DNA of 34,869 nucleotides from Rhodospirillales bacterium. GTDB taxonomy: Bacteria > Pseudomonadota > Alphaproteobacteria > Reyranellales > Reyranellaceae. The stretch is from NCBI GenBank assembly GCA_947469635.1, contig CANIRG010000012.1, forward strand, positions 1-34,869. Reading direction: 5' to 3'. The position numbers and the translations under genes are program-made. How positions within the stretch are numbered: the stretch's first letter is position 1; the number at the start of each line of letters is the position of its first letter. The notes beneath the pieces are model-generated. The model was given only the letters and a program-made list of their open reading frames with translations, had not been told where the DNA came from and ran no database searches. This document shows, one piece after another, positions 22,638-30,523 of the stretch.

Positions 22638-23078
22638 TCAGACGCCCCAGCGCTTGACGAGAAAGCTGCGGGCGTTGCCTTCGGGATAGTCGGCGATCTC
22701 GCCGAACACCTCGTAGCCCTTGCGGCGATAGAAGGCGCAGGCATCGGCGCTCAGGGTCTCGAGCCAGGCGCCGCGGCAGCCGCGCCGGCGCGCCTCCTCC
22801 TCGGCACGGGCGAGCAGGTCGCCGCCGAGCCCGCCCCGCCGCCTTTCCTCCGGCACGAAGATCAGCTCGACGAACAGCCATTGAAACGAGGTGCGCCCCC
22901 ACAGCCCGCCCACCACGGCCGTATCGCCCGGCACGTTCAGCAGCACCGCGAGCGGCCTCGCATCCGCCGGCCCGAGCATCCGGACGTTGAATGCCATCAG
23001 GCCGCGGGCAATGGCGTCGCGGGCGGAGGGTGGCGCTGCGTCGGTGAGGACAATCTCGACCGAGCTGCCGGACGTCAT
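22638..23078 (-). CDS. GNAT-family N-acetyltransferase
   Basis: ATG 23078 overlaps the stop of the upstream membrane-protein gene (ATGA). The 146-residue protein has the acetyl-CoA-binding core FVELIFVPEERRRGGLGGDLLARAEEEARRRGCRGAWLETLSADACAFYRRKGYEVFGEI: the (R/Q)-x-x-G-x-G/A loop is RRRGGLGG. The N-terminal RPLAVLLNVPGDTAVVGGLWGRTSFQW is usual for small GNATs. Substrate unknown. Longer upstream extension of the frame lies in the neighbouring gene and is not real. Confidence 0.88.
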   Translation of the reverse strand: MTSGSSVEIVLTDAAPPSARDAIARGLMAFNVRMLGPADARPLAVLLNVPGDTAVVGGLWGRTSFQWLFVELIFVPEERRRGGLGGDLLARAEEEARRRGCRGAWLETLSADACAFYRRKGYEVFGEIADYPEGNARSFLVKRWGV

Positions 23079-23833
23079 GTCACCCGTTCGCCACGGCGGT
23101 CGCGCCACAGGATCAGCAGGGCGAGCGTCAGCGCGCCGGTGAGGGCGGCGCTGAACGAGAGGCCGAGCGCCAGGTGCGGCTCCTTGGCGAGCAGGTCGGC
23201 GATCACCGTGCCGGCGGCGCGGACCGCGACCACGGTGAGCCAGTAGAGCAGCAGCCGATTGACGTCGATCACGCGATGCAGGCAGAAGACGACGAGCACC
23301 AGCACCGAGAGCAGCACCGACGCCCACACCAGCCCGAGCCGGAGGTTGACGCTGCAATAGTCGCCGACGATCGTGCCGAGCGAGCTTGCCACCACCATGG
23401 CGAACCAGTGGCCGGCGTCGGTCAGCGGGCGCGCATGGGGGCCGGGGCGGGCAATCATCAGCTCCGAGACGAGCAACGTCGCCTCCGAGCGCGAGATGAT
23501 CAGGGTGAGGACGAGCAGGACCCCCAGGCCCAGGATCACCCAGACCTCGCCCAGGCCCATGTCGACGAGCATGGAATCGGCGAGGTTGATCGATGCCATC
23601 GGGATGACGGCGATCACCAGCCAGTACCAGGCGTGGGTCGAGGATTTGTCGAACAGCTCCACGACCAGGATGGCGGCCACCACCAGCGCGACCACGAGCA
23701 TCGGCAGGCCGCGAACATGGCCGGCGCCCAGCAGGACCGTCGCGAGGTCGCTCGCGTTGGCGCCGAAGATGCTGACCATGCCGAACACGAACCAGTAGCG
23801 CAGGCCGAGGGACGGGACGTGCTTTTCCTGCAT
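23075..23833 (-). CDS. Polytopic membrane protein (COG4705-like)
   Basis: From ATG 23833 the protein has 252 residues and about seven to eight membrane helices. The opening VPSLGLRYWFVFGMVSIFGANASDLATVLL and the later repeat-like HWFAMVVASSLGTIVGDYCSVNLRLGL each hold a Gly...(A/G)D motif, as in the duplicated membrane proteins of the COG4705 group. No transport or catalytic role is known to me. GTG 23899 is an in-frame alternative that adds a hydrophilic stretch (HRRKEEQAIAPGCKSEISTGS). Coupled to the GNAT gene and divergent from the SpoIIAA-like gene. Confidence 0.75.
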   Translation of the reverse strand: MQEKHVPSLGLRYWFVFGMVSIFGANASDLATVLLGAGHVRGLPMLVVALVVAAILVVELFDKSSTHAWYWLVIAVIPMASINLADSMLVDMGLGEVWVILGLGVLLVLTLIISRSEATLLVSELMIARPGPHARPLTDAGHWFAMVVASSLGTIVGDYCSVNLRLGLVWASVLLSVLVLVVFCLHRVIDVNRLLLYWLTVVAVRAAGTVIADLLAKEPHLALGLSFSAALTGALTLALLILWRDRRGERVT

Positions 23834-23875
23834 CGAACCTGTCGATATCTCACTTTTGCAGCCCGGCGCAATGGC

Positions 23876-23904
23876 TTGTTCTTCTTTCCTGCGATGCACA
23901 TACT
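23876..23904 (+). promoter_or_regulatory. Predicted leaderless promoter
   Basis: TTGTTC (23876-23881), a 17-base spacer and CATACT (23899-23904) lie exactly six bases before ATG 23911, which has no Shine-Dalgarno. The same six-base distance is seen at the promoter before 9907, so a leaderless transcript is plausible. Confidence 0.4.
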
Positions 23905-23910
23905 GACGCG

Positions 23911-24288
23911 ATGCCCATCAGAATGACTGTTTCAGACCCTGACCGGATGATCATCGGGGTCGCCTCGGGCGTAGTGACCCTGACCGACCTCATCGAGTTC
24001 GCTCGAGGCATCGTGTCGGCGGGCAAGCTGCATTACCGCAAGATCGTCGACGTCAGCGCCGGCACGCTGGGCTTCACCCCGGAGGAGCTCGTGGCCTTCG
24101 GCGAGCTGGTGCGGGCAGCGCGCGGCGACAAGCCTCGCGGCGCGCTCGCCATCGTCACCCGGCGCGGCGACCTCGCCCGGCTGTTCGCCGATCAGCTGGC
24201 CGGCGGCGACCGGCCGGCGAAGGTCTTCGCCAGCATCCACGAGGCGAGGCGCTGGCTCGCCACCAACCCGCACGGCATCGGCGAGTAG
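23911..24288 (+). CDS. SpoIIAA/STAS-like small protein
   Basis: The 125-residue protein starts MPIRMTVSDPDRMIIGVASGVVTLTDLIEFARGIV, continues LHYRKIVDVSAGTLGFTPEELVAFGELV and GALAIVTRRGDLARLFADQL, and ends VFASIHEARRWLATNP. It is a clear paralogue of the protein at 19065 (shared VTxxDxxxF, YRKI, ARRWL) and similar in layout to the one at 11446. Cytoplasmic, single domain. Its promoter region is shared with the divergent membrane-protein gene. Confidence 0.7.
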   Translation: MPIRMTVSDPDRMIIGVASGVVTLTDLIEFARGIVSAGKLHYRKIVDVSAGTLGFTPEELVAFGELVRAARGDKPRGALAIVTRRGDLARLFADQLAGGDRPAKVFASIHEARRWLATNPHGIGE

Positions 24289-24361
24289 GGCCGAAGCTCA
24301 CGAGGCGGGCCTGGAGGTCCGCGGTCCGGATGAGGGTCGCTGCAGTTGAAATCTTCGCGCT

Positions 24362-25546
24362 CTAGGCCAGCGTCGGCACCCTGAGGCGGGTGATGCGCCA
24401 GAGCATGAGTCCCGAGGCGGCGAACAGGGCACAGGCGGCGGCGGCATTGGCGGTGAAGCCGGGATCGAAGGCATGGAGCCAGGCACCGGCCACGCCCGCG
24501 AGGCTGGCGCCGGTCTGGTAGATCACGTTCAGCACGGCGTTGAGGCTGCCGCGTTGCGCGGCGCCCACCACCAGCATGGCGCCGCCCAGGATCAGCGCCA
24601 GCATCAGGTCGCGGCAGAAGGCGAAGATGCCGTAGGCCACGGCCTGGAAGGCGAGATGGCCGGCGCCGAGGGGCACGGCCAGCACGACCGCGGCGGCCAT
24701 GATCGCGGCGAGCGCGCAGAAGCCCAGCGGATGGCGGAACAGGCCGGCCAGCCGGCCCGCCAGCAGCGCGCCCAGCAGGCCGCCGATCTCGCCGAGGAAA
24801 AGCATCGCGCCGATGGTGCCGGCGCCGCGGCCCGGCAGGCCGTTCTGCACCACCCAGCTCGGATAGAGGCCGAGGAAGACGAAGACCGCGCCTGACCAGC
24901 AGAGATAGGAAAGCAGCAGCAGCCGCGTGCCCGAATCGAGCGAGAGCGACAGCAGCCGGTCGCGGTAGGTGCGGGCCGTGACCGGCTGGCCGGCGAGCGC
25001 CATCCGGGGCGTGGGCGGCAGGCGCGACGCCGCGACGGCCAGCGCCAGGCACACCATCGCCATGGCCAGCAGCGGCAGCTGCCAGGCCAGCAGCCCGCCC
25101 GACACGACGCCCAGCGACATCGAGAGCAGGAAGGCGATCGGCGCCGCGGTCGTGACGTAGCCCGCGACGCGGGCGCGGTCGGCCGGCGGGACATAGTCGG
25201 CGATCGCCGCGAACACCGAGGCGCCGACCATCGGCATGAACAGACCGCTGGCGGCCCGCCCCAGCGCGATCAGCGCGGCGCTGCCCGCCACGGCGGTCGC
25301 CACGAACAGCAGCGCGCAGGCCGCCGCGCCGGTGACGATGAACCTGCGGCGCCCGAAGCGGTCGATGAAGGGCCCCAGCGCGAGGTTGCCGACCAGCGCC
25401 GTGACCGGAAACGCCGCCAGCACCAGCCCGGCCTGCGACGGCGTGAGCCCGATGTCCGCCTGAATGAAGGGCAGCAGCGGGATCATCATGGCGATGTTGA
25501 AATTGACGACGAAGAAGCCGGTCCAGAGGACGGAGACGAGAAACAT
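24362..25546 (-). CDS. MFS transporter
   Basis: This 394-residue protein has twelve hydrophobic helices and the major-facilitator motif A in the loop after helix 2 (LGPFIDRFGRRRFIVTG), with a weaker copy between helices 8 and 9 (LAGRLAGLFRHPLGF). Helix 1 (VLWTGFFVVNFNIAMMIPLLPFIQADIGLTPSQAGLVLAAFPVTALVG) is typical of drug:H+ antiporter-type permeases with twelve helices. Substrate not predictable. Start ATG 25546; a longer frame to 25679 is in another register and is a shadow. The 73 bases between its stop and the SpoIIAA-like gene's stop hold nothing notable. Confidence 0.9.
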   Translation of the reverse strand: MFLVSVLWTGFFVVNFNIAMMIPLLPFIQADIGLTPSQAGLVLAAFPVTALVGNLALGPFIDRFGRRRFIVTGAAACALLFVATAVAGSAALIALGRAASGLFMPMVGASVFAAIADYVPPADRARVAGYVTTAAPIAFLLSMSLGVVSGGLLAWQLPLLAMAMVCLALAVAASRLPPTPRMALAGQPVTARTYRDRLLSLSLDSGTRLLLLSYLCWSGAVFVFLGLYPSWVVQNGLPGRGAGTIGAMLFLGEIGGLLGALLAGRLAGLFRHPLGFCALAAIMAAAVVLAVPLGAGHLAFQAVAYGIFAFCRDLMLALILGGAMLVVGAAQRGSLNAVLNVIYQTGASLAGVAGAWLHAFDPGFTANAAAACALFAASGLMLWRITRLRVPTLA

Positions 25547-25588
25547 GACGGCAAAGGACCTCGACGCCGGCGCCGGCGCGCGGCGTGC

Positions 25589-25840
25589 CTATGAAGGCGA
25601 CGCGCGCTTGCGCAATGCGGCGACGACGCGATGCACATAGGCGACCGCGCCCAGCGCCAGCACGATGCAGACGACCCACACCAGCGTGCCGACCATGGCG
25701 GAGAGCGGCGGAACCGAGATCATCCCGAAGGCGAGGCCGAGGACGAAGTAGAAGATCATCGCGATCGCGAACAGCGCGACCACGCCATGCAGCAGCCCCT
25801 TGGCCACCACCTTGAACTCGCCGACGAGAATGTCCTTCAT
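25589..25840 (-). CDS. Small two-helix membrane protein
   Basis: ATG 25840 follows a strong ribosome site (GGAGGGGGG). The 83-residue protein starts MKDILVGEFKVVAKGLLHGVVALFAIAMIFYFVLGLAFGMI and has a second helix VGTLVWVVCIVLALGAVAYVHRVVAALRKR. No family recognised. It is 42 bases upstream of the MFS gene on the same strand and probably in the same transcript. Confidence 0.7.
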   Translation of the reverse strand: MKDILVGEFKVVAKGLLHGVVALFAIAMIFYFVLGLAFGMISVPPLSAMVGTLVWVVCIVLALGAVAYVHRVVAALRKRASPS

Positions 25841-25913
25841 CTCAATCCCCCCTCCGACGCAGCTGGCATCGGGTCCAGCCTGCTCCCTCGACCTCGGCGC
25901 GCGATCGCGCGCG

Positions 25914-27092
25914 CTACTTGCAGACGTCCATCGATCCCGGCGCGCAGACCCGGCCGTCGCTCCAGATGGCGCCCGTGAGATCGACGCCCCGGAAGCTGAC
26001 GCCCTCGAGAACCGCGTTCGTGAGGTCGATGCCGCGAAACTCGCCGCCCACCACGAAGGCGTCGCGGAGATCGGCTCCCTTCAAGTTGGCGTCCTGGAAC
26101 TTGGATACCTTCAGCGCGGCGCGGCGGAGATTGGCGCCCTGCAGGTTGGCGCCGCGCAGGTCGATACCGAGCAGCTGGATGCCCTCCAGATCGCTTCCCG
26201 CCAGGACGGCGCCCGCAAGGCTGGCGCCGCCCGACAGGTTGGCTCGCCTGAGCGTCGCCCCCTGCAGCTTGACGCCCGTCAGGTTGGCATTCAGCAGAAT
26301 GGCATCCGTCAGCACGGCACCGCGAAGATCGGCGCCGCTGAGGTCGGCCGACTCGAGAATGGCCCCCCGCAAGCTTGCCCCCTCGAGGTTGGCCGACTGG
26401 AGGCGGGCGCTCGTGAAGTTGACGGCCCGCAGGTCGGCGCCCTTCAAATTGGCGCCGTTCAGCCTGGCGCTGCTCAGGCTGGCGCCCTTCAGCTTGGCCA
26501 TCCGCAGGTCGCTCCCTGCCAGGTCGACGCCCCGCAGGGTGGCGAATTCGAGGTTGGCGCCCTCCAGGTCGGCGCCCTGGAGATCGGCGCTCGACAGCTT
26601 GACGCTCTGCAGGTTGGCGCCCTTCAGCTTGGCGTCCTTGAGCTTGGCGTGCTCCAGCTTGGCGCCGCGCAGGTCGACGCCGGCCAGCTGGGCGCCGGTG
26701 AGGTCGGCGGACTCGAGGACGGTCCCCTCCAGGTCAGCCCCCCGCAGGTCGGCACCCGCAAGGTCGGCGTCGGTGAGATCGGCGTCCGTCAGATCGGCGT
26801 CGCGCAGGTTGGCGCCGGCCAGAAAGGTCTTGGTGAGGTCCGCGCGGGCGAGCCTCGCGCCCTGGAGGTTCGCGGCCTCCAGGTGCACGCCCTCCAGGTC
26901 GGAATTCTCCAGGTTGATGCCCTGCAGGTTGGCCCCCGCAATATTTTGCTCCTTGAGGTCGGTGCCGGTCATGTCGCAGGCCCGCCAGTTCACGGCGGGG
27001 GCCGGAGGATCGCCGCACTCCGCCCGGGCAGCCATCGGCGCGCAGGCCAGCAGGACGCCGGCCAGGAAGCAGATGACGCTGATACGCTGCAT
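25914..27092 (-). CDS. Secreted pentapeptide-repeat protein with cysteine caps (copy 1)
   Basis: ATG 27092 follows GGGAG at seven bases; a signal peptide (MQRISVICFLAGVLLACAPMAARA, then ECGD) is clear. The 392-residue protein is almost entirely A(D/N)LxG-type pentapeptide repeats, about 65 units, so it should form a long right-handed quadrilateral beta-helix. The ends differ from the repeats: an N-cap with Cys-x12-Cys (CGDPPAPAVNWRAC) and a C-cap WSDGRVC then seven residues then Cys. These four are the only cysteines in the mature protein and are well placed for two disulfides. One register break occurs at LSGGASLAG. Same caps occur in the gene at 29125. Function unknown; pentapeptide proteins include DNA mimics, but an exported one cannot act on gyrase in its own cytoplasm. 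Confidence 0.9.
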   Translation of the reverse strand: MQRISVICFLAGVLLACAPMAARAECGDPPAPAVNWRACDMTGTDLKEQNIAGANLQGINLENSDLEGVHLEAANLQGARLARADLTKTFLAGANLRDADLTDADLTDADLAGADLRGADLEGTVLESADLTGAQLAGVDLRGAKLEHAKLKDAKLKGANLQSVKLSSADLQGADLEGANLEFATLRGVDLAGSDLRMAKLKGASLSSARLNGANLKGADLRAVNFTSARLQSANLEGASLRGAILESADLSGADLRGAVLTDAILLNANLTGVKLQGATLRRANLSGGASLAGAVLAGSDLEGIQLLGIDLRGANLQGANLRRAALKVSKFQDANLKGADLRDAFVVGGEFRGIDLTNAVLEGVSFRGVDLTGAIWSDGRVCAPGSMDVCK

Positions 27093-27193
27093 GTCGGTCT
27101 CCCATCCGTCACCGGCATCGAAGCACATGCCCATGATTGCCGCGACGGGCAACCGTCAATAGTGTCGGGTCGCAACTCGGGGAAGCCGCAACG

Positions 27194-28168
27194 ATGCACG
27201 CCTGTCCAGCTGGCTCGGCCTTCATGAAGATCGCACCGGCGGTCGCGGCCCTCGCGCTGTCGCTCGCCGCCGCCCCGGCGCCGGCACAGACCTACGACGA
27301 GTTGGCCAAGTGGTGCTATGACGAGTCGACCGACCGCCAGAGCCTCCAGGGATGCGACGCCGTCATCGCGGCGGGACGCGAGCATCCGACACGCCTCGCG
27401 GGGGCGCACTTCAATCGCGGCAAGGCGTACGAGAACCTGAACGAGCCCGAGCGCGCGATCGCCGATTACAGCGAGGCGATCAGGCTGCTGCCCAAGGCCT
27501 ATCCCGCCTTCTACGCCCGCGGCAACCAGTACAGGTTCACCGAGCGCTACGACCTCGCCCTCGCCGACTACGACCGGGCGATCGAGCTCAGCTCCGACTA
27601 CACCGACGCCTTCGCGGCACGCGCCGACACCTACTACGCCAAGGGGCAATACCGGCGCGCCATCGTCGACTACGACCGGGCGATCGAGCTGCGGCCGGCC
27701 GATGACCAATATGTCGGCGCCCGTGCCCGGACCTATGCCGCCGACGGGCAGCACGCCCGCGCCCTGCAGGATTACGACCGGGTCGTCGAGCTCGGCATGC
27801 GCGACGTCGAGACCCTCGGCGACCGCTGCTTCTCCCGCGCCATCGTGGGCCAGCTCCAGGAAGCGCTCGAGGACTGCAACGCCGCCCTGGAGAGCGTCCC
27901 CGACCTGCCCGAAAGCCTCGTGGGTCGCGGCCTCGCCCATCTCAAGCTCGGCCGGCTGGCCGAAGCCATCGCCGACTGGGACCTGGCCGTCGCGGCGGAC
28001 GCGCAGACCTGGAGCGCGCGCAAGCGAGCGATCGCCCTGTTCGGCCGCGGCGTGGCGAAACGCCGGACCGGCGACACGATGGGCGGCGACGCCGACATCG
28101 CCGCCGCGAGGGCGCTGCAGGCCGGCATCGCGGACGACTTCACGAAATGGGGCATCGGCGGGTTTTGA
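27194..28168 (+). CDS. Exported TPR-repeat protein
   Basis: ATG 27194 is preferred (GGGAAG nine bases upstream); ATG 27224 gives a shorter signal peptide (KIAPAVAALALSLAAAPAPAQ). The 324-residue protein has about seven tetratricopeptide units, seen as AHFNRGKAYENLNEPERAIADYSEAIRLLP, AYPAFYARGNQYRFTERYDLALADYDRAIELS, and on to SLVGRGLAHLKLGRLAEAIADWDLAVAA. Near the N-terminus WCYDESTDRQSLQGCDAVIAAG carries a Cys pair typical of exported TPR proteins of alphaproteobacteria. It should be a periplasmic protein-protein scaffold. Divergent from the first pentapeptide gene across about 100 bases. Confidence 0.85.
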   Translation: MHACPAGSAFMKIAPAVAALALSLAAAPAPAQTYDELAKWCYDESTDRQSLQGCDAVIAAGREHPTRLAGAHFNRGKAYENLNEPERAIADYSEAIRLLPKAYPAFYARGNQYRFTERYDLALADYDRAIELSSDYTDAFAARADTYYAKGQYRRAIVDYDRAIELRPADDQYVGARARTYAADGQHARALQDYDRVVELGMRDVETLGDRCFSRAIVGQLQEALEDCNAALESVPDLPESLVGRGLAHLKLGRLAEAIADWDLAVAADAQTWSARKRAIALFGRGVAKRRTGDTMGGDADIAAARALQAGIADDFTKWGIGGF

Positions 28169-28173
28169 CACGG

Positions 28174-28725
28174 ATGATGATGTGGCTTCGCTCCTACGGG
28201 CTGCCGATCGGCGCCGTCGCCGGACTGTCGGCGCTGGTCGCGGCATCGACCACCGTGGACGGCACCAGCTACGAGATCGCCTGGCTGCAGCCGGTCGCCA
28301 CCTGGGGCGGCACCGGCGGCAACAAGATCGACTATCAGCTCGTCTTCCTGCCGGACAAGGTGCGCGTGAAAGGTCCCGGCCTGCGCGACGTCGGCGGCTG
28401 CGAGGCAGCGGGGCTGGAAATTCCGAGGAACGGCGAGGCCAGGCATCAGTCGTCCGACGCGGCGACGAAGGTGACCATCGCCTACGCCATCGACGGCAGC
28501 ACGCATCGCATCACGCTCGCGACGACGGCGCGCCCGCCGAATGCCGCCGAACACACCGAGGTGTCCAGGCTCGACCTGAAGCTCGACGGAAATTCCTGCC
28601 GCCTGGTTTCCTACACACGGGGCGACACGTTGGCCCCCAGCGAAAACCTGGCCGGCGAGTTCCACTACAGATGCGTGCCCTTCCCGCTCCCGGCCTTCGA
28701 GGAAGGCCGCAGCTGCGAGGAATGA
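28174..28725 (+). CDS. Exported or membrane-anchored hypothetical protein
   Basis: Three ATGs (28174, 28177, 28180) start a 183-residue product five bases after the TPR gene, with no good ribosome site, so it is probably translated by coupling. The N-terminus (WLRSYGLPIGAVAGLSALVAASTTV) is a signal peptide or anchor. The mature part has three or four cysteines (VGGCEAAGL, GNSCRLVSY, HYRCVPF, GRSCEE) and beta-rich segments (TKVTIAYAIDGSTHRITLATT). No family recognised. Its place after the TPR gene and between two pentapeptide-repeat genes suggests a shared envelope role, which is inference. Confidence 0.7.
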   Translation: MMMWLRSYGLPIGAVAGLSALVAASTTVDGTSYEIAWLQPVATWGGTGGNKIDYQLVFLPDKVRVKGPGLRDVGGCEAAGLEIPRNGEARHQSSDAATKVTIAYAIDGSTHRITLATTARPPNAAEHTEVSRLDLKLDGNSCRLVSYTRGDTLAPSENLAGEFHYRCVPFPLPAFEEGRSCEE

Positions 28726-29124
28726 CACGACGAGATGGACGCCTCTCGACGACGGCCTTCCGCTGTCGGATTCACGTATTTGGCTGAGATGAAATCGGCC
28801 CTGCCTCCCTGCGCGAAGCGCGGGGAGGCGGCAGCGTCTTACCCGTGACCCCTCCGCCCTCGTATGACGAGGGCACCTCCCCTTGCTACGCAAGGGGAGG
28901 AAAGCTGCGTTCTCTAAACGAGCGGCCTTTCCTCCCTGCGCGAAGCGCGGGGAGGTGGCAGCGTCTTACGCTGACGGAGGGGTCGGAGGCTCCATTCGGC
29001 GCTCATGCCCCCTCCGTCGCCGTATGACGGCGCCACCTCCCCTTGCTACGCAAGGGGAGGAAAGCTGCGTTCTCTAAACGAGATGTGTGAATGTGATCGA
29101 TAGCGCCTCACGTCGAGATGCGGC
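28726..29124. other. Intergenic repeat region between convergent genes
   Basis: This 399-base gap is mostly repeat DNA (28804-29082, described separately) with short flanks of no evident function. It separates the convergent unknown gene and second pentapeptide gene. The short ORFs across it follow the repeats and have no ribosome sites. Confidence 0.6.
28804..29082. repeat. Composite extragenic repeat, two tandem copies
   Basis: Two modules repeat in tandem. Module one (hairpin arms CCTCCC.../...GGGGAGG followed by GGCAGCGTCTTA) is at 28804-28841 and 28931-28968. Module two, 49 identical bases with the hairpin CCTCCCCTTG/CAAGGGGAGG followed by AAAGCTGCGTTCTCTAAACGAG, is at 28874-28922 and 29034-29082. 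Between them at 28973-29018 is the 46-base palindromic element also found at 4272-4317 (opposite orientation). Confidence 0.75.
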
Positions 29125-30270
29125 CTACCTGCATTCCCCCTTCGAGCCGGCGGCGCAGAGGCGGCCGTCGCTCCAGGTTGCGCCGTCGAGCTTGGCGCCC
29201 CTCAGGAAGGCCTCCTGCGGCCTGGTGCCCGTGAGGTTGGCGCCCGACAGGTCGGCGTCCAGCAGATAGGCGCCCTCCAGGTCGACGCCCTGGAGGTTCG
29301 CCCCCGACAGCCTGGCCTCGGCCATCAGCGCCCCCTTCAGGCTGATGCCGCGCAGGTCGACGCCGCTCAGGTCGACGCGCTCGAGGACGGCACCCTCCAG
29401 CTTGGCGCCGTCGAGCTCGGCGCCGCGAAGATCGGCGCCCATCAGGAAGGCGCGCTGCAGGAGGGCGCCCTGCAGCCTGGCCTTCCGCAGGTTGGCGTCC
29501 ACGAGGGTGACGCTGGTGAGGTCGGCCTTGCGCAGGTCGGCGCCGGTGAAGACGGCGAGCGGCAGGTTGGCGCTCGACAGGTTGGCGCCCGCCAGCGTGG
29601 CTCCGGTGAAGTTCGAGGTCCGCATGTTCGCGCCCTCGAGATTGGCCGCCGAAAGGTCGGCGCCCGCGAGGTTGGCGCCCACGACGACGGCAATCGCCAG
29701 CCTGGCGCCCTGCAGCCTGGCGTTCGACAGGTCGGCGCCGCTCAGGATCGCGGTCTCCAGATCGACGCCGCGCAGGTCGGCGCCCGACAGGTTGGCCCGG
29801 GACAGGAAGGCGCCGGCGAGATTGACGCCCGTCAGCGTGGCACCCGCGAGGTTGCTGCCCTCCATGTTGGCATCGCCCACCTTGGCGTTCGTGAGGTCGG
29901 CGCCGGACAGGCTGGCACCCTTCAGGTCGGTAGCCATCAGGTTCGCGTGCGTGAGATCGGCCTTGTCGAGAACCGCCCCGCTGAGAAGCACGCCCGTCAG
30001 GATGGCGTGCGGGAGGCGGGCCTCGCGAAGGTTGGCGAGCTCCAGCCGGGCGCCTATCAGATGGGCCTTCGCCAGATCGGCGCCCTGCAGGTTGGTCCCC
30101 CGGAGGTCGGCCCAATCCAGGTCGGCATCGCGCAGGTCGGCGCCCGCCTTGTTGCAATCGCGCCAGTCGACGTCGGTCGCCGGCGGGTCGTCGCAGGCGG
30201 CCTGGGCGATCAGCGGCGCGCAGGCCAGCAGGGCGCCGGCCAGGGCCCGCCTCACGCTGCTGCATTTCAT
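29125..30270 (-). CDS. Secreted pentapeptide-repeat protein with cysteine caps (copy 2)
   Basis: ATG 30270 opens a signal peptide (MKCSSVRRALAGALLACAPL, IAQA, then ACDD). The 381-residue product is about 63 pentapeptide units of the A(D/N)LxxA type (DADLDWADLRGTNLQGADLA and so on). It has the same caps as the gene at 25914: Cys-x12-Cys at the mature N-terminus (CDDPPATDVDWRDC) and WSDGRLC plus seven residues plus Cys at the end. Again the mature protein has just these four cysteines. The central repeats differ in sequence, so the two are paralogues with conserved ends. No ribosome site as strong as that of copy 1 is seen. Confidence 0.9.
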   Translation of the reverse strand: MKCSSVRRALAGALLACAPLIAQAACDDPPATDVDWRDCNKAGADLRDADLDWADLRGTNLQGADLAKAHLIGARLELANLREARLPHAILTGVLLSGAVLDKADLTHANLMATDLKGASLSGADLTNAKVGDANMEGSNLAGATLTGVNLAGAFLSRANLSGADLRGVDLETAILSGADLSNARLQGARLAIAVVVGANLAGADLSAANLEGANMRTSNFTGATLAGANLSSANLPLAVFTGADLRKADLTSVTLVDANLRKARLQGALLQRAFLMGADLRGAELDGAKLEGAVLERVDLSGVDLRGISLKGALMAEARLSGANLQGVDLEGAYLLDADLSGANLTGTRPQEAFLRGAKLDGATWSDGRLCAAGSKGECR

Positions 30271-30354
30271 ATCAGGGCCCCCGGCTGGCGCGCGTCCGCG
30301 CCGCTCAATGCACACGACACGGCGATAGCGGTCAAGCCACCCCGCGGCGGTGGG

Positions 30355-30523
30355 GTTTGACACGCTGGGTAGAAGGGCCCACCGTTCTTTCGCCCGGCGG
30401 AGGCGCCTTCGGGCGTCTCCCGCGTTGGCAAACCAAGCCGCCCTCCGTTGGTTATAAGCGGATGCAGAGCAGCGATCGGTCACGACTGCTGCTGCACGCG
30501 TTGGGCGGCGACCAGGGAATTGC
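30355..30523 (+). promoter_or_regulatory. Leader of hybrid kinase 1, duplicated upstream of kinase 2
   Basis: From GTTTGACAC (30355) to the GTG at 30524 are 169 bases; the equivalent before kinase 2 is 33116-33283, 168 bases. Both share GTTTGACACG, TAGAAG-N-GCCCAC, CCTCCGTTG, ATAAGCGGATGCA and an almost unchanged last 60 bases. Copy 1 also has a 9-base stem with a TTCG loop (30399-30420) that is not kept in copy 2. A TTGACA -35 box is plausible, but a good -10 at 17 bases is lacking. Confidence 0.45.

Noticed and set aside
25800-27227. Plus-strand repeat protein (QVGALQVGAL-like) opposite the first pentapeptide gene
   Set aside because: It is the antisense image of the pentapeptide repeat. 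The minus strand has a signal peptide, ribosome site and known repeat.
28804-29082. Possible CRISPR array, because of regularly repeated 38- and 49-base units
   Set aside because: Only two copies, units are palindromic and contiguous with other extragenic repeats, no unique equal-length spacers and no cas genes.
29345-30328. Plus-strand Arg/Ser/Pro repeat frame opposite the second pentapeptide gene
   Set aside because: Antisense shadow of the repeat, same reasoning as for copy 1.
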